DNA of 64,000 nucleotides from a bacterium (GTDB lineage Bacteria > Gemmatimonadota > Gemmatimonadetes > Longimicrobiales > RSA9), in assembly GCA_003242735.1 (NCBI GenBank), contig QGVH01000004.1:1-64000 (forward strand). The letters run 5' to 3'. This document shows positions 29,556 to 38,147 of this stretch, one piece after another (position 1 is the stretch's first letter; each line of letters opens with the position of its first letter). The position numbers and the translations under genes are program-made. Under the pieces are notes generated by a model. It worked only from the letters and a program-made list of their open reading frames with translations. It was not told the origin of the DNA and searched no databases.

Positions 29556-31134
29556 GGGAGTGCTGGAGCAGCCGTCCGCCCGCTCCGCCCGCTGGGTGGC
29601 AGCGGGCATTCTTTTGAGCCGCATCGCCGGCCTGCTGAGGGAGCGGGTCTTCGCGCACTACTTCGGAACGACGTTGTTCGCCGACGCGTTCCGCGCGGCG
29701 CTGCGCATGCCCAACGTCCTCCAGAACCTCCTGGGGGAGGGCACGCTCAGCGCCTCGTTCATTCCCGTCTACTCGTCGCTGCTCGCCCAGGGGCGCGAAG
29801 AGGAGGCGGGGCGCGTCGCGGGCGCGGTGTTCGCGCTGCTGCTCGCCGTGGCCGGGGGGCTGGCGCTGATCGGGATCGTGCTGGCGCCGGTGCTGGTGGA
29901 CGTGTTCCTCTGGGGCTTCGAGGGGGAGAAGCGGGAGATCACCGTGACGCTGGTTCGGATCATCTTCCCGATGACCGGCGTGCTGGTGCTCTCGGCGTGG
30001 ACGCTCGGGATCCTGAACAGTCACCGCCAGTTCTTCCTCTCCTACGTGGCGCCGGTGGCGTGGAGCGCCGCGATGATCGCCACGCTGGTCGTTCTGGGCG
30101 GTCGGCTCGATCAGCGGCCCCTGGTCGTTGCCCTGGCCTGGGGCGCGTTGATCGGCGGCGTGCTCCAGTTCGCGGTGCAGCTCCCGCGGGTGCTGCGCCT
30201 CGAGCCCGCGCTGCGTGTGCGTTGGGATCTGGCGCTGGAGGGTGTCCGCACGACGGTACGCAACGCCGGCCCCGCGATCGTGGGTCGGGGGGTGGTGCAG
30301 CTCAGCGGCTGGGTGGACCTGATCCTCGCCTCGATGCTGGCGGACGGCGCGGTGGCGGCGCTGGGGTACGCGAACACCCTCTACGTGCTGCCGGTGAGCC
30401 TGTTCGGCATGTCCGTCGCGGCGGCGGAGCTGCCGGAGCTCGCGCGCCGCCGCGAAGGCGATGCGGCCGTTCTGCGACAGCGGGTGAATTTCGGCCTGCG
30501 CCAGATCGCGTTTCTCGTGGTCCCGTCGGTGGCGGGGTACCTGGTCCTGGGGGATGTGATCGTCGCGGCGCTCTACCAGACGGGGGACTTCGGGCGCGCG
30601 GACACGGTGTTCGTGGCGCTGGTGCTGGCGGGCTACACGATCGGCCTGCTGGCCTCCACGTCGTCGCGCCTGTTCGCCAACACGTTCTTCGCCCTGGGCG
30701 ACACGCGCACGCCGGCGATGGTCGCACTGGCCCGGGTCGCGACCGCCGGGGGCCTCGGGTACCTGCTCATGACGTGGTTCGAGCGGCACCGGCTCCTGGG
30801 CCAACCGCTGGGCGCGGTCGGCCTGGCCATCGCCAGCGGGGCGGCGGCGTGGGTCGAGTGGGGCTTGCTCCGCTCCCGCGTGACGCGGCGGATCGGCAGG
30901 GTGGGCGCAGGCGCGGGCCCACTCGCCCGGATGGCGTGCGCGGCCGCGGCGGCTGCGCTGGTCGGGCGCATCATCGTGACGCTCCTGCCCCCGCTGGACC
31001 CCGTCCTCGTGGCCGCTCTCGCGCTGGCGCCGTTCGGGGTCGTGTACTTCGGCATGGCGTGGGCGTTGGGCCTCTCCGAGGCGGGCGGCGCCTGGGGGCG
31101 GATCGTGCGCCGCTTCCGCGGGACGTCCGCGTGA
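29539..31134 (+). CDS. murJ: Lipid II flippase MurJ (MviN)
   Basis: MurJ flips lipid II across the inner membrane for peptidoglycan synthesis. The 531-residue protein is almost entirely hydrophobic, with about 14 predicted membrane helices, and begins with the family segments SRIAGLLRERVFAHYFG and DAFRAALRMPNVLQNLLGEGTLSASFIPVYS. The arginines in the first loop are those expected in MurJ. Start GTG 29539 overlaps the upstream small gene; GTG 29560 is an alternative. Confidence 0.94.
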   Translation: MSAATEGVLEQPSARSARWVAAGILLSRIAGLLRERVFAHYFGTTLFADAFRAALRMPNVLQNLLGEGTLSASFIPVYSSLLAQGREEEAGRVAGAVFALLLAVAGGLALIGIVLAPVLVDVFLWGFEGEKREITVTLVRIIFPMTGVLVLSAWTLGILNSHRQFFLSYVAPVAWSAAMIATLVVLGGRLDQRPLVVALAWGALIGGVLQFAVQLPRVLRLEPALRVRWDLALEGVRTTVRNAGPAIVGRGVVQLSGWVDLILASMLADGAVAALGYANTLYVLPVSLFGMSVAAAELPELARRREGDAAVLRQRVNFGLRQIAFLVVPSVAGYLVLGDVIVAALYQTGDFGRADTVFVALVLAGYTIGLLASTSSRLFANTFFALGDTRTPAMVALARVATAGGLGYLLMTWFERHRLLGQPLGAVGLAIASGAAAWVEWGLLRSRVTRRIGRVGAGAGPLARMACAAAAAALVGRIIVTLLPPLDPVLVAALALAPFGVVYFGMAWALGLSEAGGAWGRIVRRFRGTSA

Positions 31135-31279
31135 ACCGCGGCCGGCGTCCGGGCCGGAAACGGGCTCACGTCGCGGGGTATCATCCACGAGGATCGAGCG
31201 GCCGCCGCGCGCCGCCTCCAGGGTGCCGCGGGTGGCCGCTCGCGCACGCATGGAGTGGAACAGAGCGGACGGACCGGGG

Positions 31280-33118
31280 ATGGCCGTGGTCCCAGCCGAG
31301 CTCGAGAAGAAGCTACGACACCTGCCCACACGCCCCGGCGTGTACCTGTTCAAGGACGCCCGGGGGACGATCCTCTACGTCGGCAAGGCCAAGTCGCTGC
31401 GTGCGAGGGTGCGCAGCCACTTCGGGCCCGATGGGGCGATCTCGCCGAAGAACCAGCAGATGATCCGGCGCGTGGCCGACGTGGACACGATCGTCGTGGG
31501 CTCGGAGGTGGAGGCGCTGCTCCTCGAGGCGAACCTGATCAAGGCGCACCGGCCGCGCTTCAACGTTCAGCTCCGGGACGACAAACGGTACCCGTACATC
31601 AAGGTCACCGTCCAGGAGCGGTTCCCCCGGGTGTACGTGACGCGTCGCCTCGAGCACGATGGCGCGCGCTACTTCGGCCCGTACACGGACGTGGGGGCGA
31701 TGCGGCAGGCGCTGGAAGTGGTGAAGCGCTATTACACGGTGCGGAGCTGCCGGTACGACCTGCCGCGGGAGGCGCCGGACCGGCCCTGCCTCGACTACCA
31801 CATCGGCCGCTGCAAGGCGCCGTGCGCCGGGCTCCAGTCCGAGGCCGAGTACCGCGCCATGGTGGACGAGATCCTGGACGTCCTGAGCGGACGTGTGGAC
31901 GAGGTCCGCAAGCGGGTCGGAGAGGAGATGCAGCAGGCCGTCGACGCGCTGGAGTTCGAGCGCGCGGCCCGGCTGCGGGACGTCGCCGCCGCCCTGGACG
32001 CGCTCGCGCAGCGCCAGCGCGTGCTCGACGTGCGCGGCGGCGACCAGGACGTCATCGGCATGGCGCGGGACGGCGACCACGCGTGTCTCATCCGCCTCAG
32101 GATCAGGGACGGGAAGTTGCTGGGCCGCGAGGTGGACTTCTTCGAGAACGCGGCGACCGAGGATGACGCGGCGCTCCTCTCCGCGGGTGTTTCGCGGCTG
32201 TACTTCGGCCGCGGCGAGGAGGGCGCGCGCGACCTGCCGCGGGAAGTGTTGTTCCCGCTGGAGTTCGAGGACCGGCCGCTCATCGAGGAGGTGCTGTCCG
32301 AACGGGCCGGGAGGCGGATCAGGACCCACGTCCCCGCGCGAGGCGAGAAGGTGCGGCTCATCGAGCTCGCCAACCAGAACGCGCGCCACCTGCTCGAGGA
32401 GCGCGCGGTGCTGGCCGAGTCCGTACGCGAGCGGGCCGACGACGTCCTCTACGACCTCCAGGAGTCGCTGGACCTGAAGGTCGTGCCGAGGCTGATGGTC
32501 TGCTTCGACGTCTCGCATACGCAGGGCAGCGAGGTCGTCGGCAGCGCCGTCGTGTTCGAGAACGGCGAGCCCAACAAGGGCGAGTACCGCCGCTTCCGCA
32601 TCAAGGGGGATTGGGGCAACGATGACTTCCGCTCCATCGCCGAGATCGTCGGGCGCTACTTCAGGCGGCGGCTCGACGAAGGGCGGCCGCTGCCCGAACT
32701 GGCGATCATCGACGGCGGCAAGGGGCAGCTCACGGCGGCGCTCGCCGCGCTCGAATCGCTCGGTGTGCGTGACACGGCGGTCTGCGCACTGGCCAAGCGA
32801 CAGGAGGAGATCTATCTCCCGGACCGCAGCGAGCCGCTGCGCCTCCCCCGTACCAGCCCGGCGTTGCGCTTGCTCCAGCGGATCCGGAACGAGGCGCACC
32901 GGTTCGCCATCACGTACAACCGCAAGCTGCGGACGCGCCGTGCGTTGGCCAGCGAGTTGCGGGAGATTCCCGGCATCGGCCCGGCACGGCAGAAGGCCCT
33001 GCTCGAGCGGTTCGGCAGCGTGCGTGCCCTGCGCGCGGCGACGCCCGAGCAGATCGCGCAGGTCCCAGGGTTCTCGGAAAAGCTGGCTCGACAGGTCCAT
33101 GCCTTCCTCACACGCTGA
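31280..33118 (+). CDS. uvrC: Excinuclease ABC subunit C
   Basis: UvrC makes both incisions in nucleotide excision repair. The 612-residue protein has the N-terminal GIY-YIG nuclease (PGVYLFKD, ILYVGKAKSLRARV), a cysteine-bearing segment (CLDYHIGRCKAPC), a UVR motif (about 205-235), the RNase H-like second nuclease (CFDVSHTQGSEVVGS, IDGGKGQL) and C-terminal helix-hairpin-helix motifs (EIPGIGPARQKALL). Start ATG 31280 places GVYLF at the family position; ATG 31250 and GTG/ATG codons to 31223 are also in frame. A TATCAT at 31179-31184 could be a -10, but there is no good -35. Confidence 0.94.
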   Translation: MAVVPAELEKKLRHLPTRPGVYLFKDARGTILYVGKAKSLRARVRSHFGPDGAISPKNQQMIRRVADVDTIVVGSEVEALLLEANLIKAHRPRFNVQLRDDKRYPYIKVTVQERFPRVYVTRRLEHDGARYFGPYTDVGAMRQALEVVKRYYTVRSCRYDLPREAPDRPCLDYHIGRCKAPCAGLQSEAEYRAMVDEILDVLSGRVDEVRKRVGEEMQQAVDALEFERAARLRDVAAALDALAQRQRVLDVRGGDQDVIGMARDGDHACLIRLRIRDGKLLGREVDFFENAATEDDAALLSAGVSRLYFGRGEEGARDLPREVLFPLEFEDRPLIEEVLSERAGRRIRTHVPARGEKVRLIELANQNARHLLEERAVLAESVRERADDVLYDLQESLDLKVVPRLMVCFDVSHTQGSEVVGSAVVFENGEPNKGEYRRFRIKGDWGNDDFRSIAEIVGRYFRRRLDEGRPLPELAIIDGGKGQLTAALAALESLGVRDTAVCALAKRQEEIYLPDRSEPLRLPRTSPALRLLQRIRNEAHRFAITYNRKLRTRRALASELREIPGIGPARQKALLERFGSVRALRAATPEQIAQVPGFSEKLARQVHAFLTR

Positions 33119-34604
33119 TACGGTCCGCACCCGGTTCGCGCCGAGCCCCACCGGCAGCCTGCACGTGGGCAACGCGCGGGTCGCCGTGTTGAACTGGCTC
33201 TTCGCAAAGAAACACAACGGCGTGTTCATCCTGCGCATCGAGGACACCGACGTCGAACGGAACGTCCCGGGCGCCGAGGCCGAGATGATCGAGGATCTCC
33301 TGTGGCTCGGCCTCGAGTGGCAGGAGGGGCCGGGCGTCGAAGGGCCCTATGGGGAAGGGCCGGTGGGGCCGTACCGCCAGAGCCAACGCGGCCCGCTCTA
33401 CCGCGACACGGCGGCGAAACTGCTCGAGAGCGGCGCGGCGTTCCGGTGCTACTGCACGGAGGAAGAGCTCGAGGCGAAGCGGCGGGCCGCACTGGCGCGG
33501 GGCGAGACGCCTCGCTACGACGGCACGTGCCGCCACCTCACTGCGGCCGAGGCGGCGCGCTACGAACGCGAAGGGCGCCAGCCCGCCATCCGCTTCCGGG
33601 TCCCCGAGAGCGGCACGATCGAGGTGCACGATGTGGTGCGCGGCACCGTCCGGTTCGACGCTTCCACCCTGGGCGACTTCGTGATCCTGCGGTCCGACGG
33701 GCAGCCGACCTACAACTTCGCCGTCGTCGTGGACGACCTCGCCATGCGGATCACGCACGTGATCCGCGGCGTGGGGCACCTGTCCAACACGCCGCGCCAG
33801 GTCCTCCTGTACGAGGCGCTCGGCGCGACGCCGCCCGTGTTCGCCCACGTGCCCACCGTCCTGGGGCCGGATCGGCAGAAGCTGTCCAAGCGACACGGCG
33901 CCCGCCCGCTCGCGGATTACCGCCGGGAGGGCTACCACCCCGACGCGATGGTCAACTACCTGTCGCTGCTCGGGTGGTCCAGCCCTTCGGGTGAGGAGTT
34001 CCTCACGAGGGAGCGGCTGATCAACGAGATCTCGCTCGAGAGGATCGGGCAGTCCGATGTGGTCTTCGACCCCGAGAAGCTGCGCTGGCTCTCCCAGCGA
34101 CACATCGAGCGCATGCCGCTCCCGGAACTGGTTGAGGCGGTGAGCGCGTACGTGGACCGGGAGCGTTTTCCCCTCGGGGACGATGTGCTGCCCGCGGCCG
34201 TCGCGGCGGTGCGCAGCCACCTCTCCACCTTCTCCGAGATCAACGAGCACCTGGCTCCGTTCGTCTCTCCGCTGGACGATGCAGGCCGTGCCGCCCGGGA
34301 TGCCGCGCTCGCCGACCCGGAGGCCCGATCGGTCGTCGAGGCGGCGCGGCGGCGGCTCGCGGAGCTGGAGCCGTGGGAGGAGGGCGCCGTGGGCGAGGCC
34401 GTACGCGCGCTGGGGAGGGAGCTGGGTGTCGCGGGCCGCCGCCTCTACGAGCCGCTCCGGCTAGCGTTGATCGGCCGGCCGCACGGCCCTCCCCTGGCCG
34501 CCACCGCCTTCGTGCTGGGGCGGGCCGTGACGCTCCAGCGCCTGGACGAGGCCCTGGCCGCGCGCGGCGCCAGCCACCCCACTCCCGCTCCACCCACCCC
34601 CTGA
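33099..34604 (+). CDS. gltX: Glutamyl-tRNA synthetase
   Basis: GluRS charges tRNA-Glu (and tRNA-Gln in organisms with the amidotransferase route). The 501-residue class I enzyme has the HIGH-type motif PSPTGSLHVGNAR near 14-26 and the KMSKS-type motif KLSKRHGA near 263-270, followed by a helical anticodon-binding domain. The zinc-type segment CYCTEEELEAKR is seen near 118-129. ATG 33099 overlaps the uvrC end by 20 bases. Whether it is discriminating cannot be told here. Confidence 0.95.
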   Translation: MPSSHADTVRTRFAPSPTGSLHVGNARVAVLNWLFAKKHNGVFILRIEDTDVERNVPGAEAEMIEDLLWLGLEWQEGPGVEGPYGEGPVGPYRQSQRGPLYRDTAAKLLESGAAFRCYCTEEELEAKRRAALARGETPRYDGTCRHLTAAEAARYEREGRQPAIRFRVPESGTIEVHDVVRGTVRFDASTLGDFVILRSDGQPTYNFAVVVDDLAMRITHVIRGVGHLSNTPRQVLLYEALGATPPVFAHVPTVLGPDRQKLSKRHGARPLADYRREGYHPDAMVNYLSLLGWSSPSGEEFLTRERLINEISLERIGQSDVVFDPEKLRWLSQRHIERMPLPELVEAVSAYVDRERFPLGDDVLPAAVAAVRSHLSTFSEINEHLAPFVSPLDDAGRAARDAALADPEARSVVEAARRRLAELEPWEEGAVGEAVRALGRELGVAGRRLYEPLRLALIGRPHGPPLAATAFVLGRAVTLQRLDEALAARGASHPTPAPPTP

Positions 34605-34643
34605 CGATCCGCCAGCCACGGGCCGCGCGAGCACTCCCGGCGT

Positions 34644-34672
34644 TTGACGGGGCGGGCCCACGCGCCTATCTT
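34644..34672 (+). promoter_or_regulatory. Promoter of larC
   Basis: TTGACG (34644-34649), a 17-base spacer and TATCTT (34667-34672) in the short gap after gltX. Predicted start about 34679, leaving a leader of some 32 bases before TTG 34711 with CGGAGG at 34701-34706. This is the best example of the recurrent promoter type of this window. Confidence 0.65.
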
Positions 34673-34710
34673 CCCGCCCGCCCGAAACCATCGCGAACAC
34701 CGGAGGCGCT

Positions 34711-35886
34711 TTGCGCATCCTCATCTTCGACCCCTTCGCCGGGATCAGCGGGGACATGATCCTGGGAGGGCTGGTCGACCTCGGCCTGGACCCGGACTGG
34801 CTCCGCGACTTCGTCGGCTCGCTGGGGCTGGGGCCGGTCGGCGTCGAGGTCGCGCGCGTGCAGAGACGGGGAATCGCCTGCGCCCACGTGCGCTTCGACC
34901 TCCCCCACGAGCACGCGCACCGTCACCTGTCCGACATCCTGGAGATCGTGGACAGGGCGGCGGCCCCCGAGTCGGTGCGCCAGCGGGCGGCGGCCGTGTT
35001 CCGGCGCCTCGCCGAAGCCGAAGCCGCGATCCACGGCGTGAGCGTCGAGCGCGTGCACTTCCACGAGGTCGGCGCCCTCGATGCGATCTTGGACGTGCTC
35101 TGCGCCGTGGCGGGCGTGGAACAGCTCGGGTTCGAGGACTTCGCGACCCGTCCCGTCGAGCTGGGCTCCGGCTGGGTCCGGATCGAGCACGGCCAGTTCC
35201 CCGTGCCGGCGCCGGCGGCGCTCAGGCTCCTGGAAGGGCTGCCCGTCCGCGACTCCGGCTTCGAGGGCGAGTGCACCACGCCCACTGGCGCCGCGATCCT
35301 CGCGGAGCTGACCGGCGGCCGGCCGGCACCCGACGCGTTCGTGCTGCGCGGCACCGGCTTCGGCGCCGGGACCAGGGACCCCGGAGATCGGCCGAACTGT
35401 CTCCGCCTGATCGCGGCCGAGGTCGCGCCGCCTGCCGAGCGCCTCGTGCTCGTCCAGGCCGACATCGATGACCTCCCGCCGGAGTACGCGCCGCCGGCGC
35501 TGGACGCGATCCTGGCCGCCGGCGCGCTGGACACGGTGGTCCTCCCGCTCGCGATGAAGAAAGGCCGGCCCGGCCTGCGCCTGGAGGCCCTCGCCCCCGA
35601 GTCCGCGCTGGACGCGGTTCTCGGGGCCCTGTTCCGCGCCACGCCCACCATCGGCGCCCGGTACTGGGCCGTCACCAGGCCGGCGCTGGCGCGTGCGGAA
35701 TCCGTCCGGGAATGGCGGGGTCAGAGGATCCGGTTCAAGCAGGTCCGGCTCCCCGACGGCACACAACGGAGTAAACCCGAGTATGAAGATGTCGTGCGCG
35801 CAGCAGACGCACTGGGCCTGGCGCCGTTCCAGGTCCGCGCCGCCCTCGAAGAGAACGGGGGGGCCGGTGGCGATGCAACATCCTGA
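34711..35886 (+). CDS. larC: LarC, nickel insertase for the nickel-pincer cofactor (DUF111)
   Basis: LarC inserts nickel into the pyridinium bis-thiocarboxylate cofactor used by lactate racemase and relatives. The 391-residue protein begins with the family signature FDPFAGISGDMILGGL and carries the histidine-bearing VHFHEVGALDAILD segment near 116-129 and the central GECTTPTGAAI segment. In some lactobacilli the gene is split by a frameshift; here it is one uninterrupted frame. larA, larB and larE are not in the window. Start TTG 34711 is chosen for the CGGAGG site five bases upstream. Confidence 0.9.
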   Translation: MRILIFDPFAGISGDMILGGLVDLGLDPDWLRDFVGSLGLGPVGVEVARVQRRGIACAHVRFDLPHEHAHRHLSDILEIVDRAAAPESVRQRAAAVFRRLAEAEAAIHGVSVERVHFHEVGALDAILDVLCAVAGVEQLGFEDFATRPVELGSGWVRIEHGQFPVPAPAALRLLEGLPVRDSGFEGECTTPTGAAILAELTGGRPAPDAFVLRGTGFGAGTRDPGDRPNCLRLIAAEVAPPAERLVLVQADIDDLPPEYAPPALDAILAAGALDTVVLPLAMKKGRPGLRLEALAPESALDAVLGALFRATPTIGARYWAVTRPALARAESVREWRGQRIRFKQVRLPDGTQRSKPEYEDVVRAADALGLAPFQVRAALEENGGAGGDATS

Positions 35887-35908
35887 CCGCAGCCTCTGGA
35901 GGCGGAGC

Positions 35909-37414
35909 ATGACGCGACGAATCACAGGCGCCCGTTCGAGCGGCGTTCTCGCGCTGCTGTTGGCGTGCCTGCTCGCCGGTGCGCTGTTCCCGACGGCCGC
36001 CAGCGCGCAGAAGCAGAGGAAGCCGTCCAACAACATGTGGACGCGGAGCGCTCGGCTCTACCTCGACCGGGCACGCACGAACCCGCGGTTCGAGGAGAAG
36101 CAGGAGCTCTACCGCCAGGCGCTCGAGGCGATCCAGAAGGGGATCGAGGAAGACCCCGGCAACGCACAGGTCTGGCTGATCGCCGGGCAGGTCTACGTGC
36201 AGCTCGATTCGGCGCAGCAGGCGCACGAGGCGTTCAGCAAGGCGGTGGAGCTGTACCCGCCCTACGAGAAGGATGTCGAGACGGAGCGGCGGAACGCCTG
36301 GGCGCGGTGGCACAACGAAGGCATCGGCGCCATCCAGCAGCAGGACTACGAGCGGGCGCTCGAACGGTTCCAGGCCGCCGACCTGATCTACGACAAGCTG
36401 CCCAACGCGCGCCTGCAACTCGGCTCGCTGTACCTCCGCAAGGGAGAGACAGAACGCGCCATCGCGGCGTTCCGCGGCGCGCTGGAGATCCTGCGGGGGC
36501 CGGCGGGCGATGCGGTGTCCGGCAAGGACCGGGAGCAGTGGCGGCAGAACGAGGAGGTCGCCGCGTTCAACCTGGCGCAGCTCCTGGCCAACGCGGGTCG
36601 CTACGAGGAGGCTGAGCGGGAGTACCGCGCCTTCCTCGAGCGCGATCCGCAGAATCGGACCGCGAAGACCAACCTGGCGATCGTGCTGACCCGGCTCGGC
36701 AGGACCGATGAGGCCAACAGGATCTACGGCGAGCTCCTGGACGAGCCGGACCTCACCGAGGAGGACTACCAAGTCATCGGGATCGGCCTGCTGAGCGGGG
36801 ACGAGTTCGATCGCGCAGCGGAAGCGTTCCGCAAGGCGCTCGCGCTGAACCCGTATTCGCGGGACGCGATGTACAACCTGGCCCAGGCGATCTACCGGCA
36901 GGGACTGGCGCTCGAGGAGCGTCGCCAGGCGGCGAGCGGCGATGAGCAGGTGAAGGCCGCCACCGATCTGGGCGCGCTGTACGCCGAGCTCGAAAACCTC
37001 GCGGAGAAGCTGCGCGCGGTCGATCCGTACAACCGGAACGCCCTGTTGCTGCTCGCCCACGCGTATCGTGGCCAGGGCGACCTGGCGGTCCAGGACGCGG
37101 CCAAGAGCGATGAGTGGCGTGCCAAGGCGCTCGAGGTGCTCCGGGAGCAGGAGAACCTCCCCTTCGAGGTCAAGGACCTGGTCATGACGCCCGGCGAGGG
37201 GAAGGTGAGGGTCTCGGGGCTGCTCCAGAACGCGAAGCTCGCGGCGGGTACGCCGGTGACGATCGAGATGTCCATCGTCGGCAAGGACGGGCAGACCGTC
37301 GGCACGCAGGAGATCACGGTGTCGGCGCCGGAGGCCGAGCAGGCGGTGTCGTTCGAGGCGGAGATCGAGGTCAGCGGCGAGCCCGCCGGCTTCAGGTACC
37401 AGGCGCGGAGCTGA
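35909..37414 (+). CDS. Secreted TPR-repeat protein
   Basis: A 501-residue protein with a signal peptide (about 1-34, ending PTAASAQ) and TPR-type helix pairs through about residue 400, for example LAQLLANAGRYEEAEREYRA. Residues about 405-500 look like a beta-sandwich domain (VRVSGLLQNAKLAAGTPVTIEM). It probably acts as a periplasmic scaffold; the partner is unknown. ATG 35909 follows GGAGGCGGAGC; ATG 35873 is in frame but would put charged residues before the signal peptide. Confidence 0.85.
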   Translation: MTRRITGARSSGVLALLLACLLAGALFPTAASAQKQRKPSNNMWTRSARLYLDRARTNPRFEEKQELYRQALEAIQKGIEEDPGNAQVWLIAGQVYVQLDSAQQAHEAFSKAVELYPPYEKDVETERRNAWARWHNEGIGAIQQQDYERALERFQAADLIYDKLPNARLQLGSLYLRKGETERAIAAFRGALEILRGPAGDAVSGKDREQWRQNEEVAAFNLAQLLANAGRYEEAEREYRAFLERDPQNRTAKTNLAIVLTRLGRTDEANRIYGELLDEPDLTEEDYQVIGIGLLSGDEFDRAAEAFRKALALNPYSRDAMYNLAQAIYRQGLALEERRQAASGDEQVKAATDLGALYAELENLAEKLRAVDPYNRNALLLLAHAYRGQGDLAVQDAAKSDEWRAKALEVLREQENLPFEVKDLVMTPGEGKVRVSGLLQNAKLAAGTPVTIEMSIVGKDGQTVGTQEITVSAPEAEQAVSFEAEIEVSGEPAGFRYQARS

Positions 37415-37477
37415 ACCGGAGGGCGCGGCCGCCGCTCGGCCGTCGCGCCCGCACAATGTGCGCACACGAGAGAGAAC

Positions 37478-37515
37478 GGGGCGGGGGTGCTCGACTGCGG
37501 GAGCGCCCCCGCCCC
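37478..37515 (+). terminator. Strong GC hairpin after the TPR gene
   Basis: GGGGCGGGGG (37478-37487) pairs with CCCCCGCCCC (37506-37515), extended inward by GCTC with GAGC. No T-run follows, so it is either an imperfect terminator of the TPR gene or a structured leader of the next gene. A smaller stem, GGGCGCGGCCG with CGGCCG-GCGCCC, lies just before it at about 37422-37450. Confidence 0.45.
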
Positions 37516-37572
37516 GATCGTTCGATCGATCCCGAAGGCCTCTTCACGTGGCCGGGGACGAGGAGGACGCGG

Positions 37573-38028
37573 GTGGAAGAGGAACGTTTCTGCGCGACGC
37601 ATCCGGAGCGGCCGGCGGTCTCCACGTGCGCGATCTGCGGGGACGCCGTCTGCGAGCAGTGCGAGGAGCAGGCGGGGGGCAATCCGTTGTGCGGCCGGCA
37701 CGCTTCCGTGCCGCTCATTGAGGGGTGGGCGCAGGTCTACGCCACCTCGGACGACGTCGTGGCGCAGCTCATCCGGGACAACCTCCGGGCGGCAGGGGTG
37801 GATGCCCAGGTCTTCTCCCAGAAGGATCACTTCGCTTTCGCCGTGGACCTGGGAGACCTGAGCCCCGTGCGCGTTCTCGTCCCCGCTGAGGAGTACGAGG
37901 CCGCGCAGCGGATCGTTCGCGAGCACATGGACCTCCATGGCGAGGTCCGGTTCGCCTGCCCGAATTGCGGCGAGCCGGCGGAACCCGGCGCCACGCGGTG
38001 CGCGGCGTGCGGTGCGCCCCTCTCCTGA
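37573..38028 (+). CDS. DUF2007-domain protein flanked by two zinc-binding modules
   Basis: A 151-residue protein in three parts. Residues about 6-36 are a B-box-like zinc module (CATHPERPAVSTCAIC, CEQC, LCGRHA). Residues about 50-110 resemble DUF2007 (ATSDDVVAQLIRDNLRAAGV... VLVPAEEYEAAQRIV), a putative signal-transducing small fold. Residues about 125-150 are a zinc ribbon (CPNCGEP, CAACGAPLS). Start GTG 37573 has AGGAGG at 37561-37566. Function unknown; the modules suggest protein-protein or nucleic-acid contacts. Confidence 0.82.
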   Translation: MEEERFCATHPERPAVSTCAICGDAVCEQCEEQAGGNPLCGRHASVPLIEGWAQVYATSDDVVAQLIRDNLRAAGVDAQVFSQKDHFAFAVDLGDLSPVRVLVPAEEYEAAQRIVREHMDLHGEVRFACPNCGEPAEPGATRCAACGAPLS

Positions 38029-38053
38029 GCCGGGGAGGTGCGCCCCACGTCGC

Positions 38054-38082
38054 TTGAAGCGGGCTGATCCGGCCCTTATCTT
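38054..38082 (+). promoter_or_regulatory. Promoter of the DUF512 gene
   Basis: TTGAAG (38054-38059), a 17-base spacer and TATCTT (38077-38082). Predicted start is near 38089. Confidence 0.6.
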
Positions 38083-38104
38083 TCAGTGTTGCCGTGAGAT
38101 GGAT

Positions 38105-38129
38105 CGGGGGCGGCCGATGGTCGCCCCCG
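38105..38129 (+). promoter_or_regulatory. Hairpin in the leader of the DUF512 gene
   Basis: CGGGGGCG (38105-38112) and CGCCCCCG (38122-38129) are a perfect 8-base inverted repeat. It lies between the predicted transcription start and ATG 38148, so it would fold in the 5' leader. Confidence 0.45.
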
Positions 38130-38147
38130 AATCGTGAGACGGGGCGA

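Noticed and set aside
31179-31184. TATCAT as the uvrC -10 element
   Set aside because: The matching -35 position reads GGAAAC, so support is too weak to list as a promoter.
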